Below, one piece after another: positions 33,524-44,090 of a stretch of DNA of 64,000 nucleotides (positions within the stretch are counted from its first letter, which is position 1; each line of letters opens with the position of its first letter). Location of the stretch: positions 248,001-312,000 of the forward strand of contig NADL03000737.1 of assembly GCA_002205965.3 (NCBI GenBank), read 5' to 3'. This DNA is from Kappaphycus alvarezii (taxonomy: Eukaryota > Rhodophyta > Florideophyceae > Gigartinales > Solieriaceae). The position numbers and the translations under genes were made by a program. Under the pieces are notes generated by a model. The model did not search any database. It saw nothing but the letters and a program-made list of their open reading frames with translations, and was not told the origin of the DNA.

Positions 33524-36413
33524 GCCAGTCCTGTAAAGCCGTCTGCCTCACACCATCTCCAATGCTCAGACCCGCCCACCACTGCCCCAGCAAGTAGCCG
33601 CTCCACATCCCCAATCAGTAAAATACCCAAAATCTCCCCCAAGAGGGTAGATGGCATAGGAGCAAAAATGTCATCATTCACCATACTTGCCCTCCCCTCA
33701 AAACCCGTTTAAGTGCACTCTCCCTCACCTCTCCAACATAGCTATTGCCTGCATCACTTGCTCTGCAACCCTTCCCGCGTTTCCACAAACAAACAGCTGA
33801 GCAAGGAGGACAAACCATTCTTTTTGCTGCCCAATACTGTCATAAACAGGAGTTAAACAAAATGGCGATAGTACGCACTTCACATCCGAGTAGCCGCCCG
33901 CTTTGCACACTCCTCATCGCAGTTCGCGCAAAAGCGAGTCACGTCCAACCGCCCCGCCATTCAATTCACCATTAACGTCATTCCTTTCCGTTCAAACCCC
34001 ACCGATTACCATCACCATCTGCATAGGTAGCACGCATTCACCACCCCCCTCCCATCGATACCCACGTCCAAGTGTAGCACGCCCCCGGGTCTATGGACTA
34101 CTATTCTGCACCCAGTACGGAGCGACTGGTATGTCTACGCGTCCTTCACTCTTTCAGCTAAGGTTAATTGATGCTTCTCTACGGCCGAGACGGCCCTTTC
34201 TTCAACAACGTCACCACCCTCCCAGTTCCCCCAGCCCGGGCAGTATCCCTTCAGTGCTGTTTCCGCAGTCTTGGGCGTCTGCTAACCAGGGTCCCCTTCC
34301 CCCGCCGCTCTCTTGCACGCTCCGGAGGTTGTGGCACCATGTGGACCCGATTGCCGATAATCCTCGATCGCTCTTGCCTCGCCAAAGCCACACCTCCGAG
34401 TCAGTCATGGAATCGCGGCACGCAAGAAATACCTCTCTCGCGCCAGCAGATGCTTCGCACGGTCCCCGATCAAGCTCAGTACCTTTGTCCTTTGTTTCAA
34501 ATGGTGACGCCTGTTCCCTCTTCAACTCCCGCCCGGACAAGGCCCGCCCAATCACTATTGGCTAGCGACTCTGGCGTCTATTTTTGCTTCGGCTGTTAGA
34601 CATAGAAACTATTTGATGTAAAATTTGACGATGGCGTGGGGTCAGTACCCTCCCTCGCTCAACCTCCAAGTGCTAGGCCACTTTGCACCTGCACGGCCTG
34701 AATTCCCCTGCTTGCCCGCCTCAGCATATTTATCCCCGCACTCCTCCCTCTGTTTCCCATTCAAGTGCCCTCTGGACGACATATATCCGCTAAACCTGCA
34801 CCACGCCCCCGTGACCTTGCTCGCCCGTTCGCTGGTCCGGCGTCACCTCGCCTCAGCGATACGGATTCTAAGCGCTTTACTCCCATAATACACGCCTCTT
34901 ACAGTGGCAGCATTATCGCAATTGCCAAACGCCGCCTCTGCAGCCCCGATCACCCTGCGGGCACAATTACCACAACATGATCGGTGCCATTGTCGACTTC
35001 ACTGTCTCTGGCTTCGGCCCCTGGCTTCCTGTCCGCCCCCTCTGACTCTGGCCAACTCGACCCGGAAATCCTTCACTCGGGCACCTGAAAGTAGCCACTA
35101 ATTCCTATTCTAGGCGGTACAAGGGGCTTCTGTCAGTGCCTTTTCGGAGGACGACGTCCGCGCCGCCAACCCTAATCCTTGGAAGCACGGTGCCGAGCCA
35201 CTCTGATGAAGTGATCGCCGGAACTCCCTCTACGCGCCCGCCGATACTTCCTTCTTCACCGCCCACTCGCTCCCAAACCCTGTGTCCCTAACGGTGTTTG
35301 GTGAGTCATACAGTACTACGCCTACGCCTGGATCACCCAGTCTCTGAGGATTCGGCTACTCGCTAACTCTGAGCTCCGTAAGCCCTGTAGCGACCATGGC
35401 TCGACGTCTTGATAGGTTTAACACCCTAGCAGGAGTACCCTGCTAGAGTGTTAAACCTTGTCAAAATGCCATCAACAATCCTTTTATCAGGCACGTGGTT
35501 GCACTCGCTGGTCGCACCAATCAAGAAGAGGCCTCGATTCGGCTACTAATCTCTGTGCATCGCCCGGCCAACTTCCTCTGTTAATCCCATTGTTCTCTCT
35601 CTTGTGTTCCCCGCCGTCAGCCCCCTGCCTACGATGTTGCCGTTTACTCTCGTACCCCTCGGAATCCATACAGTGAGCCTCTAAGAAGCCTTCCGTTGCG
35701 GCTGAGCTTCCCTATGTCAACAATCTGCGGGCCATATAGATTGAGCGCGACGAACTCCGTCTGCTTGATGTTGCTGATCCGTTCCTGCGCATGTCGTCGC
35801 ATTTCACGCCTGAACAGTTCAATAACCTCGGTTCCCCCCCTCCACGTTTGCAAGGGTTAATTGAAGATTCCCACAGATGTGTTGTATTCCAATGCGCCCA
35901 AGTGTATCGTGCTCGTTATCTCCAGAACCAACGGAAGCCAATATGGTCAAATGCCCCTAACGCTTCTCCTGCTCGAATGCCGACTCGAAACAGAAGACTA
36001 CAGCAACTAACCCATGTGTAAACCTGAAACTCTTCGTTTGGTTTAGGAAAGCCAGCACTCCTCCGCTACTGAAACAGATCTGTGTCACTACAACATATTC
36101 CGCAACCGTAGCTGCACGTGTCTCAGACAACCTACCCCACCCACGCAATGCACCGAACTATCGTCACTTTGTCAGTAATCATGGACACACCTCCACAATC
36201 CCTACATTGTCCTCAACGCGCACAAGAATCATTCGTGCAAATCACCATGATGACCTGTCAACAGCATCCATTTATATTCATCATTTCGTCCTGCTCTCAC
36301 CTCCATCCTTGTTTCCTCACAACTCTGTACCTGCCTGATACCCTGTCGCCCTGGGCAGTCTGGCCGATCGCGCTCAATCCGTCCCACGCATATGCCCATC
36401 CTCGCCGCCGCAT
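33524..36413. other. C-rich region, no recognised gene
   Basis: The plus strand is C-rich and holds open frames such as 33903-34565 (220 codons), but none has a nameable motif, and composition alone keeps them open. One stretch (about 35395-35580) reads ARRLDRFNTLAGV ... FIRHVVALAGRTNQEEASIR across a palindrome, which may be another element fragment. The 3' end of PSMB2 lies at 36414. Confidence 0.35.
35414..35458. repeat. 45-bp near-perfect palindrome
   Basis: Arms AGGTTTAACACCCTAGCAGG (35414-35433) and CCTGCTAGAGTGTTAAACCT (35439-35458) pair at 19 of 20 positions around a 5-nt loop AGTAC. Confidence 0.9.
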
Positions 36414-37255
36414 TTAGGCCCCAACAGTCTGCATATCACTATCTGTGGCGACCTTGTTGCCCGGTGTATCTGCATCTGCTGCATCCAACACACGCACCCC
36501 GTTCTTATCAACCACTTTGATGCAAAACTTGGGCTGGCTAATGACCAAACGTTTCTGAATTTCGGCAATACACTTGCGTACAACGTCAACCCCTTCATCC
36601 AAAGTTAGATTCTTCTTCCAGTACCGATCTAGGGTGGACAACACAAAGTATTGTGCATACCCTTCCGCGGCAAATTTTAGTTTATGCAGGGTGCCCAAGT
36701 AATCGCATGAATACAGGCTTGCTCCATGCCCCGTGGGCGCATGATCGTAGCCCCCGATGAGAACATTGCATTGATAGGGGGCTTTTCTACAAAGTTACCG
36801 CACATGCCGTCGGTGTTCAAAATGACCGCCAGGCGTTGCAAACCCCACAAGATCGGCGCGGCACCAGTTGGTATTCCGAAGTCAGTGCTACTGCGCAAAC
36901 CCCTTTACCTCCACCCCAATACGCCTTTTCACATCTCTCTACCTAAATACCAAAAAAGGAAATCTGGAATCTCTTACCGCAAAAACTTGGCCAATTCGCC
37001 GCGGGTGTAATTCACGACAGCAGCAGTAGACATGGTGATACCAGAGCGCATGTTGTACAAGCGAACGTCCTTCTGAACATGCTCGGTAAATTTGGTAACG
37101 TCCCCGGGAACACCGGCAGCGGCAAACAACTTGTGGTTGTCCAGGGCCCGTATCTTGTCCAGATCGGTCTTCATGACAACAACGGAGCGCGCTGAAGTGA
37201 CATCGGCGGCGATGAGGACGTAGTCGTCACCTTCAAGGGCAATGATGGATTCCAT
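36414..37255 (-). CDS. PSMB2: 20S proteasome subunit beta type-2 (beta4), one intron
   Basis: Non-catalytic beta4 subunit of the 20S core. Exon 1 (37255-36978) begins MESIIALEGDDYVLIAAD and includes HKLFAAAGVPGDVTKFTEHV, QKDVRLYNMRSG and NYTRGELAKFL. The intron 36977-36787 (191 nt) starts GTAAGAG and ends TTTGTAG. Exon 2 (36786-36414) continues RKAPYQCNVLIGGYDHAPTG, CDYLGTLHKLKFAAEGYAQY, STLDRYWKKNLTLDEGVDVV, RKCIAEIQKRL and FCIKVVDKNGVRVLD. The splice makes an Arg codon across the junction and gives 216 residues, close to the family's about 200. As in other beta4 subunits, the chain starts directly at the fold without a propeptide or catalytic Thr1. Pentamer arrays lie about 180-340 bp upstream of the start. 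The C-terminus has an extra Ala/Asp/Thr tail of about 20 residues. Confidence 0.95.
36787..36977 (-). other. spliceosomal intron of PSMB2
   Basis: GTAAGAG donor and TTTGTAG acceptor. Removal restores a continuous family-conserved protein. It is the best supported intron here and sets the expected splice consensus. Confidence 0.9.
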
Positions 37256-37433
37256 GGTTGAGGTAAAGAATTTAGGTGGAGATGGGAACGAATCTGAGAA
37301 GAGATGCGATAAGGAGGGTCGGGACGAACGGTGTCGATTGCAAGCAAAGATCAAGTGGATTGATACTCGAGGGCTACATTCCAATCTTGCGGTTCCAGCA
37401 TAGACTAAAGTAGTTTTTGTATAAAGTACACTA

Positions 37434-37595
37434 TACTGTACTGTACAGTACTGTACTGTACTGTACAGTGACCCTGACATTTTATGACTTTTTGTGTACA
37501 GTACAGTACAAATAACTTACAGTATGAACTGTGCTGTACAGTACATACCTGTCGGAAAAGTACTCAACTGTAAAGTGTACTGTACAGTACTGTAC
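37434..37595. repeat. ACTGT/ACAGT arrays upstream of PSMB2
   Basis: Arrays at 37434-37470, 37496-37511, 37531-37543 and 37576-37595. They contain several perfect palindromes of type ACTGTACAGT. They lie in the region between PSMB2 and the unknown gene at 37801-38270, so could sit in the PSMB2 promoter. Confidence 0.75.
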
Positions 37596-37764
37596 CAAAT
37601 TACTGCGTTTTGGCACATACAGTACCCCACGTGCACTGTTTGCGTGCGAAATTTCGAATACAATCAAATATTCTGTTTTTTGTTTATTTTTGCTTGCTTA
37701 CAGAGACATCAACATTATCAAACAATAATAAAAATTTGTTAATAATAAAAATTCGTTAATTTTT

Positions 37765-37850
37765 TTATATGCGATATATTGCATTTAATAAGGCTGTGTT
37801 CTATATTTCGAATACGTATTCGATGGGGTTGCTGTTATATTCGATTTTTC
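37765..37850. repeat. AT-rich MITE-like remnant
   Basis: Contains TATGCGATAT and TATTTCGAATACG, like the ends of the element at 42593-42710, plus a perfect 16-bp palindrome TCGAATACGTATTCGA (37808-37823). Confidence 0.4.
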
Positions 37851-38270
37851 TAATTCTGTGTTTGACCTGGCATAGCATTTCCCAAAAGATTTCCTAGATG
37901 GTTTGCGGCAATCAACCAGAGTAGCCGCAAACCATGATTTGATCAGTCCCCCGAATTTCGAACTCTCACCTTAGCTTCCTGGTTGGCGCCGGCGTCTAAC
38001 TGGGCGACGATTTCACGGACGGGGAGTTTGCGAATGGGTTGGGTGACGACGGGGGAGGGGGTCTGCCGCAGGTGGGGTCGAGATCACGGTCTGAGGTGGA
38101 TTCGGGGATGGGGGAGGGGAGATGGGGATCGGGATCGGGTTTTTGGGGGAAGTTATGATGCCGGTGCGGATGGCGGCGACCACGTTGTCGATGAGGGAGG
38201 GATCGCTGGAGGTGGTTAGAGAGACGGAGAATTCGACTTTGCTGGTGGGGTTGATATGGATGCGAAACAT
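37801..38270 (-). CDS. small unknown protein, two exons, one frame change
   Basis: Not recognised. The ATG at 38270 starts MFRIHINPTSKVEFSVSLTT, then SSDPSLIDNVVAAIRTGIIT and a Pro-rich linker. In the C-rich linker (about 38040-38130) the sensible frame shifts by one base to VVTQPIRKLPVREIVAQLDA followed by GANQEAK, ending exactly at a GTGAGAG donor (37969). A 76-nt intron (37969-37894) ends CATCTAG, and the next exon continues in frame as EIFWEMLCQVKHRIRKIEYN to a stop at 37801. The result is a predicted helical protein of about 125-130 residues. The last codons come from the AT-rich MITE-like sequence, so the original 3' end may have been replaced. Upstream, 38.3-38.8 kb is pyrimidine-rich on the coding strand, as a leader would be. 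Confidence 0.45.
37898..37935. repeat. inverted repeat inside the intron of the unknown gene
   Basis: Perfect 12-bp arms ATGGTTTGCGGC (37898-37909) and GCCGCAAACCAT (37924-37935) with a 14-nt loop. In the minus-strand transcript the second arm ends 3 nt before the TAG acceptor. Confidence 0.8.
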
Positions 38271-38804
38271 GGTTTGGGGGGTGGGGAGGGAGGAGGCGGA
38301 TGTGAGTGTGAGAATGTATGTGTGGTGTATTTGTTGGTGGGTTGGGGGAATTGGGGGAGGAGGGGGACGGGGGGCGGTTGGTGCAGAGTCAGGGGGTAGA
38401 GAGAGGAGAATTTCTCAAGTGGAGGAGAGGGAGGTGGGGAAGGTGAAGAAGCTGACTCGAGGTTTTGTTGGGGCGGGTGTAGGTGGGTTAGCAGGAGAAA
38501 AGAGGGCAACAGCGACGGGGGACTGCTGACTTGAACGGGTAGGGTGTGGAAAGTGCTCAAAGGTGAAAGAAAAGGAGGGGTGAAGGGAGGGTCCGAAGGC
38601 TCTCTTCATGCTCCTACATCGCGCCTCTCGCGACTTTCCGACCAGCTCAGATGCACTTGGCGCTCTTGATAGAGTTCTCAGTTTGTGCGGCGGGCTTGCC
38701 ATCGCACTTTCCGCCACCGGGGACATCATCAGGTATTTCGCTGAGCAGAGGTACGCTGCTTGTCCAGAAAATGCGTAATCAAGGGCGGTCACATCCTACT
38801 GAGC
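38271..38804. other. intergenic, pyrimidine-rich on the minus strand
   Basis: Between the unknown gene and the large transposase relic. Minus-strand Ser/Pro-rich frames (38216-38560, 38415-38792) probably reflect composition. Nothing recognised. Confidence 0.4.
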
Positions 38805-41800
38805 TCAACTGATGCGGGAGACGCCGAATGATTCCTCACCGTTTTGCAACATGCTGCGCATTTTAGCGAATATCTCATCGGTCTGGTTCCGTCCCCACCA
38901 ACGCACCTCCCGCATCACCCCCGCCACGCACTGCTCCCGCCTCAACCACCGCTTCCGCCCCATCCCCGCTACCCTCCCCAAGCACGCTATCCGTCCCCTG
39001 ATCCAAGACTTTTTGGCCTTGTGTTCTTTGCTTGTATACTCGGGACTGGCGAGGTGTAAGTTCAAGATTCTCCAGGGAGTGATAAAAGCGAAAACAGGGA
39101 ATTCGTGTGGACATGCACAGCCCTCGTTGCATGTCTCACATTTGAAACTTGTCGTGCGTCCCTCCATTTTTCGCTTCTGGACAACTTTCACGCTGCGAGA
39201 ACAAACAACGCACCATACGGGCTTTTCAATTTTTGCTTCGTTGTGGGTTGGAGAGCGATTGAGACGTTTGACAGTAAGAGCGCCCGTATTGACTCTTGTA
39301 GAGCGTTTTCTTTCCCTCGTGGGTGCAAGGCGGAGACGTTTTGAACTAGTAGCACCACGTATATTGCTTATCTGAGTATGGGACTGCGTAGTTGCCGAAA
39401 GCAGTAGTTGATGTCTCACATCTTCAAGAAGCTCTGAAAACGGCCTACGACGAAGGAGTAATTTTGCAGATGCTCTGAGCTCAAATGTTGGTTTCTCACC
39501 TGAACTAGATAACTCAAGACGTTGAAAAAGTTCACCTTTCTTGCACTAAAGATTCCACGTGCGATAGGAATTAACGGTTAGCATTGTAAAAAACTTAAAC
39601 GCAATAAGTTGCTGGGATATGAGGCTTGACTGTGGAGTGATTGAGGCAGCCATCATCAACCTGTAGGGTACGTCAACGTGTTCCCCATTGCACAATAAAA
39701 TCTCATGGCAATAGCGGGGCGCAGTTTCAAACGAGTGGGTCTCCCCACAAATGCCTCCCGTCCTTTCGGTGAACGAACAAAGGCCTTATAAAGCTGAATA
39801 CGTTGCACTAGTAAATCGAGGTCAACAGCGAAGCCGAAGCTTCGAATAGAAGGGGGAATATTCGGTTCCACTAGGCCAGAAGTTAGTTTCTAGATCTGAA
39901 ACATGTCGATATCCTCCCCTTCAAACTCAAATAAAGCAATATAAACTATACTTCGAACTGTTCCGACAACGTATAGGCAGTTCGTTGTGGACATTGTCGC
40001 GGCATGATGCATACATTGCTCAACATGATCCCGCGGAATTCCCAAAAATGCGACTTGTCCCTCGTCCCGTCTCAACCTAAAAAACCTCCTCTGTTCTCCG
40101 TACTGTGTCCATTTCTGCAGCATAACAGCGGCTGTATTGCTGGTCGCCTCGGTTTTGAGTTCAACTGGGCAGGGTTTCTGGGTTGTCTTGACAACTAAAA
40201 CGCCGTTTTGGCCACCAATCTTTCCAACATCCGAAAAATCCCCTGATTGAAATCCGTAATACTCTGCAGCTCCCCTTTGTGTTCCAAACCCGCCCTGTAA
40301 AAGCAGTAATTTGGTTCGGATGGAGACATTAAATGGCATTCATACCCAACTTTCTTTTGATCTATCATCAAGCAATTGCATCTGGGGATGTTCCCACCCA
40401 TTACCGTTGAGATTGTACAATTAAACCAATTTCCCCCAAACACGAAATACGTATATATGCTGACGTCTCTTCAGCGATGAAAGAGGCTAGTTGTGCCAAC
40501 ATTACCCGCTCATTAGCATGCCCTATTTCCATAGTTGCACGAGCAGCCCCACTCTGAGGTTGCAAAATCCATTTCGCGAACACAGGAGCAAATCTCCGAT
40601 CTAGCGAAGAGAGATTCTCTATTTGTGATTCAGAGTGCTGGACCATCCTGTCAATCAAGGCTTGTTTGTTTCCGCTTACGGGGAGGTCGTGCTCCCTCAA
40701 AAATCATTTTAGCTCAACGACACGCAGGCGCTGTGAGAAATCACCAAGTTTAGACCGCTCAGTCTCCGCGAGTGATCCGCCGGCTTAGGCGAGCTCCGGT
40801 ACATCCAAATCGGGTCGGTTTTCTCTGACAAGCGACCAACAGTAGACGTAGCAACACCAAGTCTGAGTAGGAACCATGATTGGCAGTCCTGTCTCAGTGT
40901 TCGGGCCAAGAACCGACCATTCGTCCCAAATAGGTTTTTTTATCTCATTAAAGTGTACTTTTACCAGAATTCGAGGCTTTTCTTTCCCAGGGCGATGATA
41001 TGGTGCCGCTGCAGCATGCCATTTTTCAAAAGTCAGGGATGGTATTGTTGTCATCACGGTTACACCAGAATTATGTAGACCTCCTTCACGCCAAACCACA
41101 GCATAAATTGTTCTTTCAGATATATGACCCTCCGCCCCGAGGGCGCACTGTGCTCCATCTAGACAGAATGGTTTCCCAGAAGTCAAGTAATTATCTATAG
41201 TAGTAGCATCTTCTGCCGAAGATATTGGACCCAACCGCCATGGTCCACGTAGGTTGAACTTAGGGGAATAATTAAGGACTGTCACAATAATACCCGTAGG
41301 TTTCGATGCCTCACCTTGTCGCCGTTCTATACATGTTGATATAATTCCCTCATAACTGTAACCTCGATCTAAAAGTACGCATCCAATCTGGACACCGTGC
41401 TCACGGGCGCTGTCAAGTAACTTTCCAATGCATCTCTGTAAAGATTAGTCTTGACGCTTGGCCCGCAAAAGCTATAGTTATGCCATCATCACTGGTACAG
41501 GAGTTGAACTTAACCCCTGAAGCCCCTTTAGCACCCTTCGCAGCAGTAAAACTTGTATTCAATCCCTCAGGAACTCCACTATCTCGTCCATGAAGATCAT
41601 CGATTACCACCTCAATGTACAGCCGAATAAATATACTGGAACTTTCAGTAACCAAAACTCAAGAGGAGTTAAGTACCTGGTTGTGTCAGAGGCGACAATA
41701 TCTGCGGATATAAAGGGATCGAACCGGGTTTTCGGGAAGACGCGAAGCCCAGAAAGAATGCGTGAGAATTTTTCCTTTGACATAATTTTGCGCAAATCAT

Positions 41801-42294
41801 GAAAGTTGGAATCATTTCCGCTCTATCCTGATGAGACACAAACTCTTTCCCAAGAAACGGTGTAACTAGAAAAGCAGAGAGAGACTGCAAAAAAGAGAAA
41901 CCAGTCCTCTTTGGTGGGATGATTTTCACCGTCAAATGTTCTGTTTAGAGGGCTGAGAAATCCGTGCTCATTGAGGTAATGTTCCAGTAAAAATCGTAAC
42001 AACGGGCCATTAGGTACTGCATTTGTCTCCAGAACTCTGCTTATGTGCCTTGCAGATTTTAACATGTTCTCAAGCAACGTCATCGATATATCGTTATGAT
42101 CAGAGTCCATTGATACATCTTTTTCTGCACATTGGTATAGCCAGGGATCGAATCGTCTTGTGTCAGACTATGCTCTGTCTCTGCGTTTAGCTCTTCCACA
42201 AAGGTGATAACTTCATCGCTTTCGACAACATGTTGATATTCGAATAGTTGATTCGATTGTGTGAAAAAAGGGTCGTCTGCCCTTTCTGAGGAAG
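38805..42294 (-). pseudogene. large piggyBac-like transposase relic with internal SAP and YqaJ-like nuclease domains
   Basis: One long minus-strand coding region, broken by roughly ten stops or frame changes. N to C: MASSERADDPFFTQSNQLFE (42.29 kb); MSKEKFSRILSGLRVFPKTRF (41.78 kb); a first-Asp segment VVIDDLHGRDSG (41.60 kb); a second-Asp segment IGCVLLDRGYSYEG (41.36 kb); KPFCLDGAQCALGAEGHISE and AVVWREGGLHNSGVTVMTTI (41.1 kb). Next is a SAP motif FLREHDLPVSGNKQALIDRM (40.7 kb), then a nuclease-like domain with GHANERVMLAQ, GTSPDAIA (40.37 kb) and ELKTEA (40.16 kb), followed by IPRDHVEQCMHHA. FGFAVDLDLLVQRIQLYKAF (39.8 kb) follows and may hold the third Asp. The end is a zinc-ribbon WCVVCS...FKCETCN...CAC (39.2 kb). 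The DDE and Cys-rich ends recall piggyBac. GTSPDxIA plus ExK is the YqaJ exonuclease signature. Confidence 0.6.
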
Positions 42295-42592
42295 CCATGG
42301 AGGGGTACGTTAATATTGTGGCTGGGGAAGGTGGTGTGATCTGCAAAAACAAGGTATGGATAGAGAGAAGATGATCTCCGCATCACTTCCGTCGTTCTCG
42401 TGCACCTCTCCAGGACTGCATGGATGAAGCGGTAGAAATCATTGAATTTCTACCGTAATGGCGATTATCAATCAGAAGAGCTTGTCGGGCTAACTTGGAT
42501 CACTATGTGTCGGCTGACAGCGGAAAAATCGTGGCATATGTTACCCACCAATGAGATGTCCACTTGTTCGGCTGTGGTTGGCTATTTGACTA

Positions 42593-42710
42593 TATGCGAA
42601 ATATCGAATTCCAAGACCGCCCAGTTGATTGGCTCAAATTGTTATATGCAATTTTTCGAATATAATTTTTCCTTGTATTTTAAGGGGCGTTAAATTCGAA
42701 ATATCGCATA
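42593..42710. mobile_element. 118-bp MITE-like element
   Basis: Terminal inverted repeats TATGCGAAATATCGAATT (42593-42610) and AATTCGAAATATCGCATA (42693-42710) pair at 16 of 18 positions. The AT-rich interior has a third partial copy (ATGCAATTTTTCGAATATA). No coding capacity. Lies upstream of the transposase relic. Confidence 0.6.
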
Positions 42711-42847
42711 AAAGCCACACGTGGGATATAGAACTGTTGTGTTTCGGTACAAATTTCTGTGCCAAGCCAGGGTTACATCCAACCTACCGGAACAGCTAAA
42801 GTGAAAATTCTGTTCTGCAAGCGATGTACCCAAGCGTAATTTCGGTG

Positions 42848-42862
42848 TGTACAGTACAGTAG
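42848..42862. repeat. ACAGT pentamer array
   Basis: GTACAGTACAGTAGG. The last clear array before the AT-rich half of the window. Confidence 0.5.
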
Positions 42863-42960
42863 GTTGGCGCCAATTTGCGCTTTTCAGCCGACTGTTTCTG
42901 CCTTGACGCCGGATCAGTGACCGCTGACTAGCTCGATCGTCTTCAAGAGCGTCAGGCTCC

Positions 42961-44090
42961 ATGTGTCCTCAACCCCACTTGAAATGGCTTTCGATCATAA
43001 CATTCCCCTATACCTGCCCATCCACAAACACCATCGGGAGCGCTCGTCATGAACCGTACCGAGGAACCGGAAGTCGTCACCGAATCGAGCTCAGCTGCTA
43101 CTCCTTGAGCATTTGCTGCGCTGCAGGTCGATCGTCACGACTCTTTTCCGGCTACAACTGCCTTTCCAGAACAAGACAAATCCAGGGGTCCCGCCTCACC
43201 CGTATTCCTGCACATATTGGGTCGTTAGCTCGAGCCCTGCCGTCAACAGGTGCGCTCCGACGCAAATTCAATGCGTTTCTGGACTTAATGCTGTTGTAAA
43301 GAAGAACAAGCCGCAAATGCGCATCTTCCTACGCATAGAGAAGCACGGCTTATTTTCAAAGAATTAGCCATCAGGTTCAACAGCGCCAAACTCGTTAATT
43401 GGCAGACATACAGTAAGCATTCTTAGGATCTTTTTAAGCTGCTCATTGCCAGGTTCAAGCGGGAGAAAGTAGAAAGGGTAGATAAATCTGAGGGGGGGGT
43501 GGCAGAGGAATGAGGAGAGTTTGCGCAGTTGTGTCAGGATTTATTGACAGAAATGGATGATTTAATGGCACTGAAGAATGCCTCAAAGGGAGAAGCTCAA
43601 GTGAGGGAAGATGATTATTTGGCTGTTGGAGATATTAAGGACATGGAAATGTCTAAAAACAGTACGCGCAGTGAACGAGAACATTATTCAGATAACAAAG
43701 ATGAGGAAAAAGGGGACGGCTTGAACAATAATCGCAAGATATCCCCGCGAAAACGGCAAGCGAAATGGGCAGAGCTATCAATGTCGTTGAAAAATCCGAG
43801 CAGCAGTGCGTAGAAATGACGATAAGTTAAGACGCCAGGAATCAGGAACGTCTCGAGCTTGAAACAGGACAGGTTGATTGCGAAGACAATTGCATGGCGC
43901 TAGAAGAGCGACGCACCGAAAGAAAGGACTGCGCGGCAGAAGATCACAACAAGATAGAGAGGTTTCGAGTAGAACTAAAAATCAACCGATTCGGAGCGGA
44001 GAGCAAGTGAGCGGAAGGAGCTGCTGCAGAAAAATGTTTCAGCATGGAGGTATGGCGTAGCATACTGGAACTCGTTCGCGAATGGAGAAA
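42961..44090 (+). pseudogene. Myb/SANT-like DNA-binding protein with coiled-coil tail, element-associated
   Basis: From 43301 on, one frame reads KEEQAANAHLPTHREARLIF, then KELAIRFNSAKLVNWQTYSK, HS(stop)DLFKLLIARFKREKV and, past a second stop, LCQDLLTEMDDLMALKNASK to 43813. Further downstream are charged LELETG...ERRTERKDCAAEDHN and a VWRSILELVREWRKN end. The spacing of aromatic and basic residues matches Myb/SANT-like proteins that accompany DNA transposons. The N-terminal piece FLDLMLL (43273-43293) is in a different frame. PIF/Harbinger elements encode such a partner, and a Harbinger transposase relic lies convergently at 44870-45681, but it could instead belong to the element at 38805-42294. 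Confidence 0.5.

Noticed and set aside
33903-34565. 220-codon plus-strand ORF
   Set aside because: Ser/Pro/Arg-rich with no motif; C-rich composition explains its openness.
35414-35458. Rho-independent terminator
   Set aside because: No T-run follows and the context is eukaryotic; listed as a palindrome instead.
38812-39375. 187-codon plus-strand ORF
   Set aside because: It is the shadow of the transposase C-terminus on the minus strand, where the zinc-ribbon cysteines give the better protein.
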